A DNA stretch of 47,705 nucleotides. Source: Paracoccaceae bacterium. Its GTDB lineage: Bacteria > Pseudomonadota > Alphaproteobacteria > Rhodobacterales > Rhodobacteraceae. Position 1 is the stretch's first letter. Each line of letters opens with the position of its first letter. A program made the translations under genes and the position numbers. Under the pieces are notes generated by a model. That model searched no databases and was not told the DNA's origin. It was given only the letters and a program-made list of their open reading frames with translations. The stretch spans positions 1 through 47,705 of the forward strand of contig JADGFD010000018.1 in assembly GCA_016744015.1 (NCBI GenBank), given 5' to 3'. Positions 14,566-24,762 of this stretch are shown here, one piece after another.

Positions 14566-16080
14566 GTGTCAGAAACCATGTTTGATATATTTGTGATCGG
14601 CGGCGGCGTGAATGGCTGCGGCATTGCGCGGGATGCCGCAGGGCGCGGTTTGCGCGTTGGCCTGGCCGAAATGGGTGACCTCGCCTCGGCGACGTCCTCG
14701 GCCTCTACCAAGATGTTTCACGGCGGGTTGCGCTACTTGGAATATTATAAATTCCGGCTGGTGCGCGAGGCCTTGATCGAGCGCGAGGTGCTGCTGCGCA
14801 ATATGCCCCATATCAGCTGGCCGATGCGCTTTGTGCTGCCTTTGCACAAGGACATGCGGCCTTCATGGCTGATCAGGCTTGGCCTGTTTATGTATGACCA
14901 TTTGGGCGGGCGGAAGATTTTGCCCGCCACGGCAACGCTGGACCTTACCAAAGATGATGCTGGCAAGCCGCTTAAAGCATCTTTGAAAAAGGCGTTTGAA
15001 TATTCCGATTGCTGGGTGCAAGACAGCCGCCTTGTGGTGCTGAATGCGCTCGATGCCAAGGCACGCGGCGCGGAGATTTTGACCCGCACCAAGGTGATTG
15101 CCGCCAAACGGCGGGGTGACCATTGGGAGGTGGAGCTGGACGCAGCGGGCGAATACCGGATGATCCGCACCAAGGTTTTGGTAAATGCCGCGGGCCCATG
15201 GGTGGCCAATGTTTTGCGAGATACTTTGCAGCTCGACACCAAAGAGGGCGTGCGGCTTGTGCGCGGCTCGCATATTGTGGTGAAGAAGCACTTTCAGCAT
15301 GAGCGCGCGTATTTTTTCCAAGGCGCTGATGACCGCATCATCTTTGCCATTCCCTATGAGGGGGATTTCACACTGATCGGCACTACAGATCATGACCAAG
15401 GGGATGACCTCTCCAAACCGGTTTGCACCACGGAAGAAGCTGATTATCTGCGGGCTTTTGCCTCTGAATATTTTGCGACCCCAATCAACCCAGAGGATAT
15501 TGTGTGGACCTTCTCCGGCACCCGCCCGCTTTATGATGACCAAGCCAGCAGCGCCACTGAAGCCACACGTGATTACGTGCTCAGCCTGAACGAAGACGGT
15601 GCGCCGCTGCTCAGCATTTTTGGCGGTAAAATCACCACCTATCGCAAACTGGCCGAAGCGGCGATGGATAAACTTGCCAATCATTTTGATGGCCTAAAAA
15701 ACAACTGGACTGCCACGGCGGCACTGCCAGGCGGGGATTTTCCACATGACGGTGTGCCCCGCCTGCTTGCCACCCTTCAAGCGGATTATCCGTTTTTGAG
15801 CACTAAACAGGCCCAACGCCTGATCCGCACCTACGGCACCGAGGCCGCCAAAATGCTGGGCGATGCCAAAGCCGCCAACGACCTTGGAGAGGATTTTGGC
15901 GCGGGGCTTACCGCCACTGAGGTGCACTGGCTATGTGAGCACGAATTTGCTGTGACCGCCGAGGATATCCTTTGGCGGCGCACCAAGCTGGGGCTGCATT
16001 TTACGCCTGAACAAACCAACCGGCTGAAAAGCTGGCTGGATAACAAAAACGGTCACGAAAGCGTTAAAAAAGTGTCGTGA
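14566..16080 (+). CDS. glpD: glycerol-3-phosphate dehydrogenase (aerobic, FAD)
   Basis: GlpD oxidises glycerol-3-phosphate to dihydroxyacetone phosphate at the inner membrane and passes electrons to quinone. The 504 residues match the family length. The dinucleotide-binding IGGGVNGCGIARDAAGRG lies at about 11-28, the FAD/substrate segment SSASTKMFHGGLRYLEYY at about 45-62, and the C-terminal GlpD helical domain at about 390-495. GTG 14566 follows AGGA at six bases; ATG 14578 is the alternative and removes four residues. It is the first gene of a probable glpD-ugpBAEC operon under GlpR. Confidence 0.95.
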   Translation: MSETMFDIFVIGGGVNGCGIARDAAGRGLRVGLAEMGDLASATSSASTKMFHGGLRYLEYYKFRLVREALIEREVLLRNMPHISWPMRFVLPLHKDMRPSWLIRLGLFMYDHLGGRKILPATATLDLTKDDAGKPLKASLKKAFEYSDCWVQDSRLVVLNALDAKARGAEILTRTKVIAAKRRGDHWEVELDAAGEYRMIRTKVLVNAAGPWVANVLRDTLQLDTKEGVRLVRGSHIVVKKHFQHERAYFFQGADDRIIFAIPYEGDFTLIGTTDHDQGDDLSKPVCTTEEADYLRAFASEYFATPINPEDIVWTFSGTRPLYDDQASSATEATRDYVLSLNEDGAPLLSIFGGKITTYRKLAEAAMDKLANHFDGLKNNWTATAALPGGDFPHDGVPRLLATLQADYPFLSTKQAQRLIRTYGTEAAKMLGDAKAANDLGEDFGAGLTATEVHWLCEHEFAVTAEDILWRRTKLGLHFTPEQTNRLKSWLDNKNGHESVKKVS

Positions 16081-16122
16081 AACGAAATTATGACCAAACC
16101 GCAAACTTCATGGGAGAAGACA

Positions 16123-17427
16123 ATGCAAATGACTAAATATATTCTGGGGGCTGTTACGGCGGCTTCTTTTGCCGGTGGCGCACTCGCGCAAACCGAAATT
16201 CAGTGGTGGCACGCTATGGGGGGGGCCAATGGTGAGCGGGTTGACCGCATCGCGGCTGACTTTAACGCCAGCCAAAGCGACTATGTGGTCGTGCCTTCCT
16301 ATAAAGGTAACTACACCGAAACTATGACAGCCGCCGTTGCCGCCTTCCGCGCCAATGAGCAGCCAGATATTGTTCAGGTTTTTGAGGTCGGCACCGCCAC
16401 AATGATGGCCGCCGAAGGCGCTGTTTACCCGATTTCGGACCTGATGTCAGATACCGGCACTGCGTTTGACCAGTCGGTTTATTTGCCTGCTGTGGTGTCT
16501 TACTACCAGACGCCCGAAGGTGAGCTGCTTTCGATGCCGTTTAATTCCTCCACCCCTGTTCTGTGGTACAACCAAGACGCCTTTGATGCCGCAGGCATCG
16601 AAGCTGCCCCCACGACGTGGGACGAGGTGAATGCCGCCGCGCAAAAGTTGCTAGATAGCGGCATGACCTGCGGATACTCTTTCGGTTGGCAAAGCTGGGT
16701 AATGATCGAAAACTACGGCGCGTGGCACAACATGCCCATGGGCACGCAAGAAAATGGTTTTGCGGGCACCGACACCGAGTTTACCTTTAACAATGATGCG
16801 GTTGCGAACCGCCTACAATCTATTGCCGATAGCCAAGAAAGTGGTATCTTTAAATATGGTGGCCGCCGTGGGGATAGCCTTTCGCTGTTTACTTCGGGCG
16901 AATGTGGCATGTGGATGAACTCCTCTGCCTATTATGGCTCTATCAAAGGCCAAGCTGAATTTGCCTTTGGCCAAACCATGCTGCCGCTGGATACAGATGT
17001 AGCTGAAGCGCCGCAAAACTCGGTTATTGGCGGTGCGACCCTTTGGGTGCTGCGTGGCAAGCCAGAGGCCAATTACCCCGGCGTTGCGGCCTTCATGAAC
17101 TTCCTGTCCGGCGCTGAAGTGCAGGCATGGTGGCATCAGGAAACCGGCTATGTGCCAATTACCACAGCCGCGTCTGACCTCTCACGCGAGCAAGGTTTTT
17201 ATGATGAAAACCCGGGCACAGATACAGCAATCGCCCAGCTGAGCCTGAATGCACCGACTCCAAATTCGCGCGGTTTGCGTTTTGGTAACTTCGTGCAGAT
17301 CCGAGATGTGATCAACGAAGAAATGGAAGCGCTTTGGGCGGGTGATAAAACCGCACAAGAAGCGCTGGACGAAGCGGTTGAGCGAGGCAATGCCCTGCTG
17401 GCCAAATTCGCCCGCGCCAATAACTAA
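16123..17427 (+). CDS. ugpB: sn-glycerol-3-phosphate ABC transporter, binding protein
   Basis: This periplasmic receptor captures glycerol-3-phosphate or its diesters for the UgpAEC importer. ATG 16123 follows GGGAGA and begins a signal peptide cut after ALAQ (about residue 23). The mature 411 residues follow the ABC solute-binding family 1 fold with UgpB hallmarks WWHAMGGANGERV at the start and YKGNYTETM about residue 60. The gene begins 43 bases after glpD. A more upstream ATG at 16090 would place 11 polar residues before the signal peptide and is not preferred. Confidence 0.94.
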   Translation: MQMTKYILGAVTAASFAGGALAQTEIQWWHAMGGANGERVDRIAADFNASQSDYVVVPSYKGNYTETMTAAVAAFRANEQPDIVQVFEVGTATMMAAEGAVYPISDLMSDTGTAFDQSVYLPAVVSYYQTPEGELLSMPFNSSTPVLWYNQDAFDAAGIEAAPTTWDEVNAAAQKLLDSGMTCGYSFGWQSWVMIENYGAWHNMPMGTQENGFAGTDTEFTFNNDAVANRLQSIADSQESGIFKYGGRRGDSLSLFTSGECGMWMNSSAYYGSIKGQAEFAFGQTMLPLDTDVAEAPQNSVIGGATLWVLRGKPEANYPGVAAFMNFLSGAEVQAWWHQETGYVPITTAASDLSREQGFYDENPGTDTAIAQLSLNAPTPNSRGLRFGNFVQIRDVINEEMEALWAGDKTAQEALDEAVERGNALLAKFARANN

Positions 17428-17434
17428 AATAAAC

Positions 17435-17463
17435 TGGCCCTCCGCCCCTGTGGTGGCGGGCCA
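17435..17463 (+). promoter_or_regulatory. stem-loop between ugpB and ugpA
   Basis: TGGCC (17435-17439) pairs with GGCCA (17459-17463), and CGCC (17443-17446) with GGCG (17455-17458), with no following T-run. Such hairpins after binding-protein genes commonly protect the upstream message so that the receptor is made in excess of the permeases. Confidence 0.4.
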
Positions 17464-17477
17464 ACTCTGGGGGACAT

Positions 17478-18359
17478 ATGCTAAAGCGCGTTCATTTTGG
17501 GCCTTCATTGCTGCCCTTTTTATTGGTGGCCCCGCAAATCGCGGTTACGCTGATATTTTTCATGTGGCCCGCTGGCCAAGCCCTCTATCAATCATTTCTT
17601 ATTGAGGACGCCTTCGGCTTTAGCTCCGAATTTGTCTGGTTTGAAAACTTTCAAGTCCTCTTTGAAGACAAATACTACCTCGCCTCGTTCCAACGCACCG
17701 CTATTTTCTCGCTATCAGTGGCCGGCATGGCCATGGGGCTAGCCCTATTAATGGCCGCCATGGTGGACCGCATTATAAAAGGTGTGATGGCCTATCAAAC
17801 CATGCTTATATGGCCCTATGCCGTGGCCCCCGTAGTGGCAGGCGCGCTTTGGGTCTTTATGTTTGATCCGACATTAGGAATTTTTGCCTATGCGCTGAAC
17901 ACGGTCGGCTATGACTGGAACCACAAGCTCAACGGTGATGAAGCCATGCTACTGGTGGTGTTTGCTGCCACATGGAAGCAAATCGCCTATAACTTCCTGT
18001 TTTTTGTAGCTGCCATTCAGAGCATCCCGAAATCCCTTATTGAAGCCGCCGCCATTGATGGCGCCGGCCCGCTCCGCCGCTTCTGGACGATCATCTTCCC
18101 GCTGATCACGCCCACCACGTTTTTCCTTCTCGTCGTCAATATCGTCTACGCCTTTTTCGATACTTTCGGCATTATCCACGCCATAACCCAAGGTGGCCCG
18201 GCCAAGGCGACCGAGATTTTGGTTTATAAGGTATATAATGACGGCTTCATCGGGTTGGACCTCGGCGGCTCCGCCGCGCAATCCGTTATTTTGATGGGCA
18301 TTGTGATTGTGATCACGGTGATCCAGTTCCGCTATATCGAGCGAAAGGTTGAATACTGA
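17478..18359 (+). CDS. ugpA: sn-glycerol-3-phosphate ABC transporter, permease UgpA
   Basis: This 293-residue MalF-type permease starts at ATG 17478 after GGGGGAC. Six hydrophobic segments are visible (about 10-32, 73-95, 107-130, 155-178, 205-225, 262-285). The EAA loop that docks the ATPase is [20 protein letters not shown], at about 183-202. With UgpE it forms the membrane pore of the importer. It shares one base with the ugpE start (TGATG), giving coupled translation and equal stoichiometry. Confidence 0.94.
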   Translation: MLKRVHFGPSLLPFLLVAPQIAVTLIFFMWPAGQALYQSFLIEDAFGFSSEFVWFENFQVLFEDKYYLASFQRTAIFSLSVAGMAMGLALLMAAMVDRIIKGVMAYQTMLIWPYAVAPVVAGALWVFMFDPTLGIFAYALNTVGYDWNHKLNGDEAMLLVVFAATWKQIAYNFLFFVAAIQSIPKSLIEAAAIDGAGPLRRFWTIIFPLITPTTFFLLVVNIVYAFFDTFGIIHAITQGGPAKATEILVYKVYNDGFIGLDLGGSAAQSVILMGIVIVITVIQFRYIERKVEY

Positions 18360-19207
18360 TGATTGAAAACCGCCCTTTCGTGACCGTGCTTGCGCACCTC
18401 ACCCTTATTCTCGGCGTAGCGATTGTGGCATTCCCGATCTGGATAACCTTTGTCGCCTCTACTCATGAAGCCGCGCGCATGACCCAAGTGCCACTGCCAC
18501 TCTGGCCCGGTGACCAGTTTTTCACCAACCTCAAAACCGTGTTGTTTGACGGTGTCGGCGGCAGCAATGCCACACCCGTATGGCTGATGATGACCAACTC
18601 GCTCATCATGGCGATGATGATCTCGATTGGCAAAATTATCATATCACTAATGTCCGCCTTCGCCATCGTCTATTTCCGCTTCCCCTTCCGCATGGGGTTT
18701 TTCTGGATGATATTTATGACGCTCATGCTGCCCGTTGAGGTGCGCATCCTGCCCACCTTTGAGGTGGTTGCAAACCTTCATATGCTCAATTCTTATTGGG
18801 GTATGTCGGTGCCGCTGATTGCCTCGGCCACAGCCACCTTTATGTTTCGCCAAGTCTTCCTGACGATACCCGACGAAATGCTGGAAGCGGCGCGGGTAGA
18901 CGGCGCTGGCCCGATGCGGTTTTTCTGGGATATCCTGATCCCGCTTAGCCGCACAAATATCGCCGCATTGTTTGTGATCCTGTTTATCTATGGCTGGAAC
19001 CAATATCTATGGCCGCTCTTGATCACCACAGATTCAGGCTATTTCACCGTGGTCATGGGCATCAAGCAAATGCTGGAAAGTGCTGAGCAATCCCCCGATT
19101 GGCACCTGATTATGATGACCGCCCTTCTGGCTATGCTGCCCCCCATTATAGTGGTGCTGAGCATGCAAAAAATGTTTGTCAAAGGCCTGACAGAGACCGA
19201 AAAATAA
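18359..19207 (+). CDS. ugpE: sn-glycerol-3-phosphate ABC transporter, permease UgpE
   Basis: This 282-residue MalG-type permease pairs with UgpA. There are about six membrane helices (first at 10-32, last at 246-265), with the EAA loop [20 protein letters not shown] at about 175-194. The first periplasmic loop (about 38-75) is long, as usual for UgpE. Translation is coupled to ugpA, and ugpC follows 10 bases downstream. Confidence 0.94.
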   Translation: MIENRPFVTVLAHLTLILGVAIVAFPIWITFVASTHEAARMTQVPLPLWPGDQFFTNLKTVLFDGVGGSNATPVWLMMTNSLIMAMMISIGKIIISLMSAFAIVYFRFPFRMGFFWMIFMTLMLPVEVRILPTFEVVANLHMLNSYWGMSVPLIASATATFMFRQVFLTIPDEMLEAARVDGAGPMRFFWDILIPLSRTNIAALFVILFIYGWNQYLWPLLITTDSGYFTVVMGIKQMLESAEQSPDWHLIMMTALLAMLPPIIVVLSMQKMFVKGLTETEK

Positions 19208-19217
19208 GGAGGCCGCA

Positions 19218-20285
19218 ATGGCTAGCATTACCCTAAAAGGTGTTAAAAAATCCTATGGTAAAACCGAGGTGATCCACGGGATTGATTGGGATATTAAGGA
19301 TGGTGATTTTGTGGTCATCGTCGGCCCTTCCGGCTGTGGCAAGTCTACGCTTTTGCGGATGATCGCAGGCTTGGAAAGCATCACCGAGGGTGAGGTTTCT
19401 ATTGGCGAGGCCGTGGTAAACAAGCTGGAGCCCAGCAAGCGCAACATCGCCATGGTGTTCCAGAATTACGCGCTTTATCCGCATATGTCAGTTTACAAAA
19501 ACATGGCCTACGGGTTGAAGCTCATGAAGCTTGACAAGGCCGAAATTGACGCCCGCGTAAACAAAGCCGCCAAAATCCTGGAGTTGGAGAACTACCTCAA
19601 GCGCCTGCCGCGCGAGCTTTCGGGTGGGCAGCGCCAGCGGGTGGCCATGGGCCGCGCCATTGTGCGCGAGCCAGCGGTGTTCCTGTTTGACGAGCCCCTT
19701 TCAAACCTTGATGCCAAGCTGCGTGTGCAAATGCGCCTAGAGATCAAAAACCTGCAACACGAGCTGGGCATTACCAGCGTTTATGTGACCCACGACCAAG
19801 TGGAAGCGATGACGTTGGGCGACCAGCTTGCGGTGCTAAACGGCGGCTATGTGGAGCAGCTCGGCTCCCCGATCGAGATCTACGAGCGCCCGGCTTCAAC
19901 TTTTGTGGCCGGCTTCATCGGCTCACCTTCGATGAACCTGATTGACGGCCTGATGGACGCCGAAGGTAAAACGATCACCCTTCCCGATGGCTCAATCATC
20001 ACGACCCCGACCCCACGCGCCGCGGGCAAAGCCGTAACCCTCGGCATCCGGCCCGAGCATTTTACTCTTGGCGATGGTGACAACAAAGTGCCCTTGCATG
20101 TGCGCGTGGTCGAGCAACTCGGCGCTGATACGCTGGTGCACGGAAATTTGGGAGACACAAACGTGCCGATGGTCCTGCGCCTAGAGGGCGTGCAAACCCT
20201 GCAAGCGGGCGGCGTTGTAAAGCTCAACATCCCCCAAGATGCGCTGCATGTGTTTGACGGGGAAACAGGGCAGCGGGTGGCGTAA
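19218..20285 (+). CDS. ugpC: sn-glycerol-3-phosphate ABC transporter, ATPase UgpC
   Basis: This 355-residue MalK/UgpC-type ATPase has a perfect AAGGAGG site. Walker [10 protein letters not shown] is at residues 36-44, the Q-loop is [10 protein letters not shown] at about 79-88, the signature LSGGQRQR at about 134-141, and Walker [13 protein letters not shown] at about 154-165. The switch His is in [13 protein letters not shown], and a C-terminal TOBE/OB regulatory domain begins about 235. It energises UgpAE. No ugpQ phosphodiesterase follows, so diesters would need to be hydrolysed by an enzyme encoded elsewhere. Confidence 0.95.
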   Translation: MASITLKGVKKSYGKTEVIHGIDWDIKDGDFVVIVGPSGCGKSTLLRMIAGLESITEGEVSIGEAVVNKLEPSKRNIAMVFQNYALYPHMSVYKNMAYGLKLMKLDKAEIDARVNKAAKILELENYLKRLPRELSGGQRQRVAMGRAIVREPAVFLFDEPLSNLDAKLRVQMRLEIKNLQHELGITSVYVTHDQVEAMTLGDQLAVLNGGYVEQLGSPIEIYERPASTFVAGFIGSPSMNLIDGLMDAEGKTITLPDGSIITTPTPRAAGKAVTLGIRPEHFTLGDGDNKVPLHVRVVEQLGADTLVHGNLGDTNVPMVLRLEGVQTLQAGGVVKLNIPQDALHVFDGETGQRVA

Positions 20286-20330
20286 GGGCTTCAGCCCGCC
20301 CCCCTCGCCCATGATGGCTTAAAACCCACC

Positions 20331-20690
20331 CTACTTTTCGCGCCAAACTGCTTGACTTTGTATTAAAGCTAAAAGTGCAAAAACAAGGAACCCAGCTCCT
20401 AGCGTAGTTGAAAGCCAACTTATTTCAGCGCGACCAAACAGACCGAACCCTAAGAAAATGAGCCCCATCACCCCGTTAAAAAGCACGCCACTCAACGGGA
20501 ACTTTTTTACGGCGCGAAATGCCTTAATATTCTTTATGGTCATAAACTCTAAATCTTCTGCGCGCGGTTCATGTTTGTTCTTACATGCAATCCCATGGCC
20601 CAAATCAGCCGTGCAATCTGGGCAAAGCCCCTTTGAGCAAGCCTTGCAGACCCCAACAGCTGATTCATTTGGATGATAAAAACACTTCAT
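20331..20690 (-). CDS. B-box-like zinc-finger membrane protein
   Basis: This is a 119-residue protein. The N-terminal ~40 residues hold the pattern C-x2-H...C-x2-C...C-x2-C...C-x3-H (CFYHP, CKACSKGLCPDC, CKNKH), a B-box/treble-clef zinc site. After a short basic linker, two membrane helices follow (about 68-88 and 93-112). This layout recurs in bacterial proteins of unknown function, where the zinc domain is thought to mediate protein contacts at the membrane. It is convergent with ugpC and probably monocistronic. Confidence 0.75.
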   Translation of the reverse strand: MKCFYHPNESAVGVCKACSKGLCPDCTADLGHGIACKNKHEPRAEDLEFMTIKNIKAFRAVKKFPLSGVLFNGVMGLIFLGFGLFGRAEISWLSTTLGAGFLVFALLALIQSQAVWREK

Positions 20691-20737
20691 ATTGCACCTC
20701 TAACATCCAAATAGCTCAACCTATTAGATAATGCAAC

Positions 20738-20797
20738 GTAGGGTGCGTGGTTTCCACGCACCCTTGCGCATGTGGTGGGTGCAAGCACCCACCCTAC
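20738..20797. repeat. REP-like double palindrome, probable terminator
   Basis: GGGTGCGTGG-TTT-CCACGCACCC (20741-20763) is followed by GGTGGGTGC-AA-GCACCCACC (20774-20793). The whole is bracketed by GTAGGGTG (20738) and CACCCTAC (20790-20797). GTAGGGTG-type palindromes are frequent dispersed repeats in proteobacteria. The stop codon of the 20794-23283 gene lies inside it, so it probably serves as that gene's 3' end. Confidence 0.6.
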
Positions 20798-23283
20798 CCG
20801 TCCACACGAATGCTCGCATTTTTCGGGTCATACGGGCTATCCACCAGCACCTCGGCCTCCCAAAGCTTATCCAGCATTTTGACCTGCACCTTTTGGCCAG
20901 CAACGGCCAACTCGGGCGGCAAATAGCCCATGCCGATGCTTTTTTCAAAATGCACGGAATAGCCGCCGGAGGTGAGGCGGCCTACTTTTTGGCCATCCAG
21001 AAACAGCGCTTCGCGGCCCCATGGGTCGGCGTCGGTTGGGCCGTCTATCAGCAGGGTGCAACATTTGGCGCGAATACCGGTTGCCAGCATGGCTTCTTTG
21101 CCATGAAAATCCTTATCAAGGCTCACAAAACGCGGGAGGTCGGCTTCCAAGGGGGTGGCGTCTCGGCCCAGCTCGGTGCCAAAGGCGCGATAGCTTTTCT
21201 CTTGTCGCAGCCAGTTTTGGGCGCGGGCACCCACCAGTTTGAGGCCGTGCTTTTCGCCTGCTTTTTCGATCAAATCGAAGAGGTAGTTTTGCATTTCAAT
21301 CGGGTGGTGCAGCTCCCAGCCCAGCTCTCCGGTATAGGCCACACGAATGGCGTGCACGGGGCACATGCCAAGCTCGATATTGCGCGCGGTTAGCCACGGG
21401 AAGCGCTTGTTGGACAGCGCGGTGGCAGGGTCCGCATCCACAATAATATCGCGAAGGAGATCGCGGGATTTGGGGCCAGCGAGGGCAAAAACGCCGTATT
21501 GCGTGGTGACATTCTGGATTTCGATATAGCCAAGCTCGGGCGCTTTATCGGCGGCGGCTTTACGCAGGAAATCCGCGTCATAATCCGTTAAAGCCCCTGC
21601 GGAAACGAGGTAATATTCATCAGCAGCTTCGCGCACGATGGTATATTCAGTGCGGGTGGTGCCTGCACCTGTGAGCGCATAGGTCAGGTTTATCCGGCCC
21701 ACGCTTGGCAGCTTGTTACAGGTGAACCAGTCCAGAAACGCCGTTGCCCCCGGGCCTTTTACGCGGTGTTTGGTGAAGGCCGAGGCCTCAACCAGCCCAA
21801 CGCCATTGCGGATGGCTTTAGCCTCTTCCACGGCATATTGCCACCAGCCGCCACGGCGGAAGCTGCGGCTATCGTGGTCATTAAAGCCCTTGGGGGCAAA
21901 GTAATTTGGCCGCTCCCAGCCGTTAACCACGCCAAACTGCGCGCCACGGGCTTTCATGCGGTCATAGCAGGGCGTGGTGCGCAGGGGGCGGCAGGCTTCG
22001 CGCTCTTCGTCGGGGTGGTGCAGCACATAAACATGCTCGTAGCATTCTTCGTTTTTACGCGCGGCGTATTCAGTTGTCATCCAGTCGCCATAGCGCTTGG
22101 GGTCAAGGCTGGCCATGTCGATCTCGGCTTCACCATTCACCATCATTTGCGCGAGGTAATAGCCGGTGCCGCCAGCGGCGGTGATGCCAAAGGAGAACCC
22201 TTCTGCCAACCACATATTGCGCAAACCCGGGGCGGGGCCGACCAGCGGGTTGCCATCAGGCGTGTAGCAGATCGGGCCGTTAAAGTCATCTTTCAGGCCG
22301 CTTTCCTCACAAGACGGCATGCGGTGGATCATCGCCATGTACTGCTCTTCAATCCTCTCCAGATCGAGCGGGAAAAGGTCAGCACGGAAGCTATCAGGCA
22401 CGCCGTGCTCAAAGCAGGCAGGCGCGCCCTTTTCATAAACGCCCAGTATCCAGCCGCCACGCTCTTCGCGCACGTAAGATTGCGCGTCGGCATCGCGGAT
22501 TACGGGGTGCTCGGGGTTGGTTTTGCGAAACTCAACCAATGCGGGGTCGGCATCAGTTACGATAAACTGATGCTCAACAGGGATGGCGGGGATTTTGATG
22601 CCAAGCAGCTTGGCGGTGCGCTGGGCGTGGTTGCCCGTAGCGGTCACCACGTGCTCGGCATGGATTTCAAAAGCCTCACCAGAGGGCACAAGGTTGCCAC
22701 CTTTTTCAACCATAACCGAACCGCGCACAATCCAGTGGTCCTCAAACCATTCATAGCTATCGACCTGCCGCTTACGGATAATCTCAACGCCCCGCTGCCG
22801 CGCCCCTTTGGCCATGGCCATGGTCACATCGGCGGGGTTAATATAGCCATCCGTCGGATGGTAAAGCGCGCCCTTAAGGTCATCCGTGCGAATGAGCGGC
22901 CAGCGGGTTTTCACCTGCTCTGGCGTTAGGAATTCGTATTCGATGCCCACGCTATCGGCCGTTGTGGTATAGAGCCTGTATTCATCCATCCGCTCATCGG
23001 TTTGCGCCATACGCAGGTTGCCCACCACCGAAAAGCCGGCATTTAGGCCGGTTTCAGCCTCCAGCTCTTTATAGAACTTCACCGAATAATCATGAATGTG
23101 GCTGGTGGCATAGCCCATGTTAAACAGCGGCAGCAGGCCCGCCGCGTGCCATGTAGACCCGCTCGTCAACTCGTCGCGCTCCAAGAGCACCACATCTTCC
23201 CAACCCGCCTTTGCAAGGTGGTAAGCAATGCCCGCCCCCACAGCCCCGCCGCCAACGATACATGCTTTTACATGGGTTTTCAT
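20794..23283 (-). CDS. FAD-dependent oxidase fused to GcvT domain (dimethylglycine/sarcosine dehydrogenase-like)
   Basis: ATG 23283 follows AGGAG and gives 829 residues. The DAO-type FAD domain spans about 1-370, with IVGGGAVGAGIAYHLAKAG near the start and the STWHAAGLLP segment (about 43-52) where the histidine is the covalent-flavin position in dimethylglycine dehydrogenases. A linker (FAO_M) domain lies at about 375-435. A folate-binding GcvT aminomethyltransferase pair follows at about 445-820 (VRVAYTGELGWELHHP). Such enzymes oxidatively demethylate N-methylated glycines and transfer the one-carbon unit to tetrahydrofolate. Roseobacters have many paralogues, so the substrate (dimethylglycine, sarcosine or a related compound) is inferred only. 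Confidence 0.88.
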   Translation of the reverse strand: MKTHVKACIVGGGAVGAGIAYHLAKAGWEDVVLLERDELTSGSTWHAAGLLPLFNMGYATSHIHDYSVKFYKELEAETGLNAGFSVVGNLRMAQTDERMDEYRLYTTTADSVGIEYEFLTPEQVKTRWPLIRTDDLKGALYHPTDGYINPADVTMAMAKGARQRGVEIIRKRQVDSYEWFEDHWIVRGSVMVEKGGNLVPSGEAFEIHAEHVVTATGNHAQRTAKLLGIKIPAIPVEHQFIVTDADPALVEFRKTNPEHPVIRDADAQSYVREERGGWILGVYEKGAPACFEHGVPDSFRADLFPLDLERIEEQYMAMIHRMPSCEESGLKDDFNGPICYTPDGNPLVGPAPGLRNMWLAEGFSFGITAAGGTGYYLAQMMVNGEAEIDMASLDPKRYGDWMTTEYAARKNEECYEHVYVLHHPDEEREACRPLRTTPCYDRMKARGAQFGVVNGWERPNYFAPKGFNDHDSRSFRRGGWWQYAVEEAKAIRNGVGLVEASAFTKHRVKGPGATAFLDWFTCNKLPSVGRINLTYALTGAGTTRTEYTIVREAADEYYLVSAGALTDYDADFLRKAAADKAPELGYIEIQNVTTQYGVFALAGPKSRDLLRDIIVDADPATALSNKRFPWLTARNIELGMCPVHAIRVAYTGELGWELHHPIEMQNYLFDLIEKAGEKHGLKLVGARAQNWLRQEKSYRAFGTELGRDATPLEADLPRFVSLDKDFHGKEAMLATGIRAKCCTLLIDGPTDADPWGREALFLDGQKVGRLTSGGYSVHFEKSIGMGYLPPELAVAGQKVQVKMLDKLWEAEVLVDSPYDPKNASIRVDG

Positions 23284-23403
23284 GGGAACTCCTGATTCCA
23301 TTTTCTGCACAATGCCAGTATACTGTAAAACTGCCAAACCGGTGGCGACCGCTCAATGGGCGTTTCCGACAGAATGGCTGAATTTTGCAAGCGAGGTAAC
23401 CAA

Positions 23404-23892
23404 ATGGGATACTATTTACAAAACTGCTTCTGGTTGATGGTGCCATCTTTTTTACTGCTATTTTTGGCCGCCGACCAGCTGCCAGCCAGCTTTCAGCCCG
23501 GCACATTCTGGCATGATATTCCATGGTTTATTTCCTGGCCCGAAAACCTGTTGCGCACATTATTTTTTGCCCTGACTGCATTGATGCCGTTTAGCCTTGC
23601 AACCCCACGCCAGCGTGGTGGTTTGGCAGTGTATCTGCTTGGCACGGTGCTGTATATCGGCTCTTGGCTGGTGCTGATTGTTGCCCCGCAAAGCGGTTGG
23701 AGCCAGAGCGCCGTCGGCTTCCTTGCGCCTGCATATACACCGCTAATCTGGCTATTTGGAATCGGGATGATCCATGACCGGCTGTTCTGGCCGACAACAA
23801 GATACAAGCCTTGGATGTTTTTTGCGGTGGTGGTGGCCGCCTTGGGGTTTCATATTGCACATGCGGCAATGGTATATGGTCGTTTGCCATGA
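23404..23892 (+). CDS. hypothetical four- to five-helix membrane protein
   Basis: ATG 23404 is placed behind GAGG and gives 162 residues; an upstream ATG (23356) lacks a ribosome site. Hydrophobic segments lie at about 8-26, 48-66, 74-96, 108-124 and 136-156. No family is recognised. It is divergent from the oxidase gene (120-base shared upstream region) and is followed by the binding-protein gene after 63 bases. It could be co-regulated with either. Confidence 0.7.
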   Translation: MGYYLQNCFWLMVPSFLLLFLAADQLPASFQPGTFWHDIPWFISWPENLLRTLFFALTALMPFSLATPRQRGGLAVYLLGTVLYIGSWLVLIVAPQSGWSQSAVGFLAPAYTPLIWLFGIGMIHDRLFWPTTRYKPWMFFAVVVAALGFHIAHAAMVYGRLP

Positions 23893-23955
23893 TGGAGCTT
23901 GCCAGGCAAAGGTTGCTTGGGCATAGTCAGAAGCGAACAAAAACAGGAGGAACTC

Positions 23956-24762
23956 ATGGATTTTCAATCAATTCTGGCCGCCGTAGCGGCACTTGGGGTA
24001 ACAGGAGCCGCCAGCGCACAAGAAGCGCCGCCAATCGGGCTGCCTGATCTGGCGGGCCGCACCGTGGTGGTGGTCACTGAAAACGCCTATCCGCCGCTGC
24101 AATTTGTTGAGCCTTCCTCTGGGAAAGCCATTGGCTGGGAATATGACGCGATGGCTGAAATTGCCCAGCGCCTGAACCTGACCATTGAATACCAAAACAC
24201 CAGCTGGGATGCGATGATCCCTGCCGTTTCCGATGGCCAGTATGATATGGGCATGACAGGCATTACCATTCGCGAAGACCGCGCCGAGCAGGTTGACTTC
24301 TCTGACGCTTATATGCGCTCCGAAATGGTGATGCTGGTGGCCGGTGATGAAGCACGCTTTAGCGATGCAGCTGGCTTTGCCGCCGACCCCGAGCTGCTAA
24401 TGGCGGCCCAACCCGGCACTACGCCCTTTTACGTCGGCGTTTATGATGTGCTAGATGGTGATGAAGCCAACCCGCGCATTAAGCTTTTTGAAACATTTGG
24501 TGCGACCGTGCAGGCCCTTAAAGCGGGCGATGTGGATCTTGTGCTCACTGACGGCACGGCGGGCAAGGGCTATGTCGATGCCTCTGATGGCGCCCTCAAG
24601 ATTGTGGGCGAACCACTGGGGACCGAAGATTTTGGCTTCATTTTCCCGCGTGGTTCTGACCTTGTAGAGCCGATTAATGCCGCTATTGCCGCCATGCGCG
24701 CGGATGGCACGCTGGACGCGCTTAATGCCAGGTGGTTTCTTGAGTATAAAATTGGTGGCTAA
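23956..24762 (+). CDS. amino-acid-type ABC transporter substrate-binding protein
   Basis: ATG 23956 follows AGGAGG. The signal peptide [18 protein letters not shown]... is cut after SAQ (about residue 22). The mature 246 residues follow the SBP family 3 fold: [14 protein letters not shown], then [28 protein letters not shown] and VDFSDAYM. It would bind a polar amino acid or related cation in the periplasm. It is paired with the permease downstream across a terminator-like hairpin region. The ligand cannot be fixed from sequence; the neighbouring N-methylglycine oxidase hints at, but does not prove, a methylated amine or amino acid. Confidence 0.9.
   Translation: MDFQSILAAVAALGVTGAASAQEAPPIGLPDLAGRTVVVVTENAYPPLQFVEPSSGKAIGWEYDAMAEIAQRLNLTIEYQNTSWDAMIPAVSDGQYDMGMTGITIREDRAEQVDFSDAYMRSEMVMLVAGDEARFSDAAGFAADPELLMAAQPGTTPFYVGVYDVLDGDEANPRIKLFETFGATVQALKAGDVDLVLTDGTAGKGYVDASDGALKIVGEPLGTEDFGFIFPRGSDLVEPINAAIAAMRADGTLDALNARWFLEYKIGG

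Noticed and set aside
21766-22929. 387-codon plus-strand open frame opposite the FAD/GcvT oxidase
   Set aside because: An antisense shadow of a gene with clear family motifs throughout, and no plausible start region.
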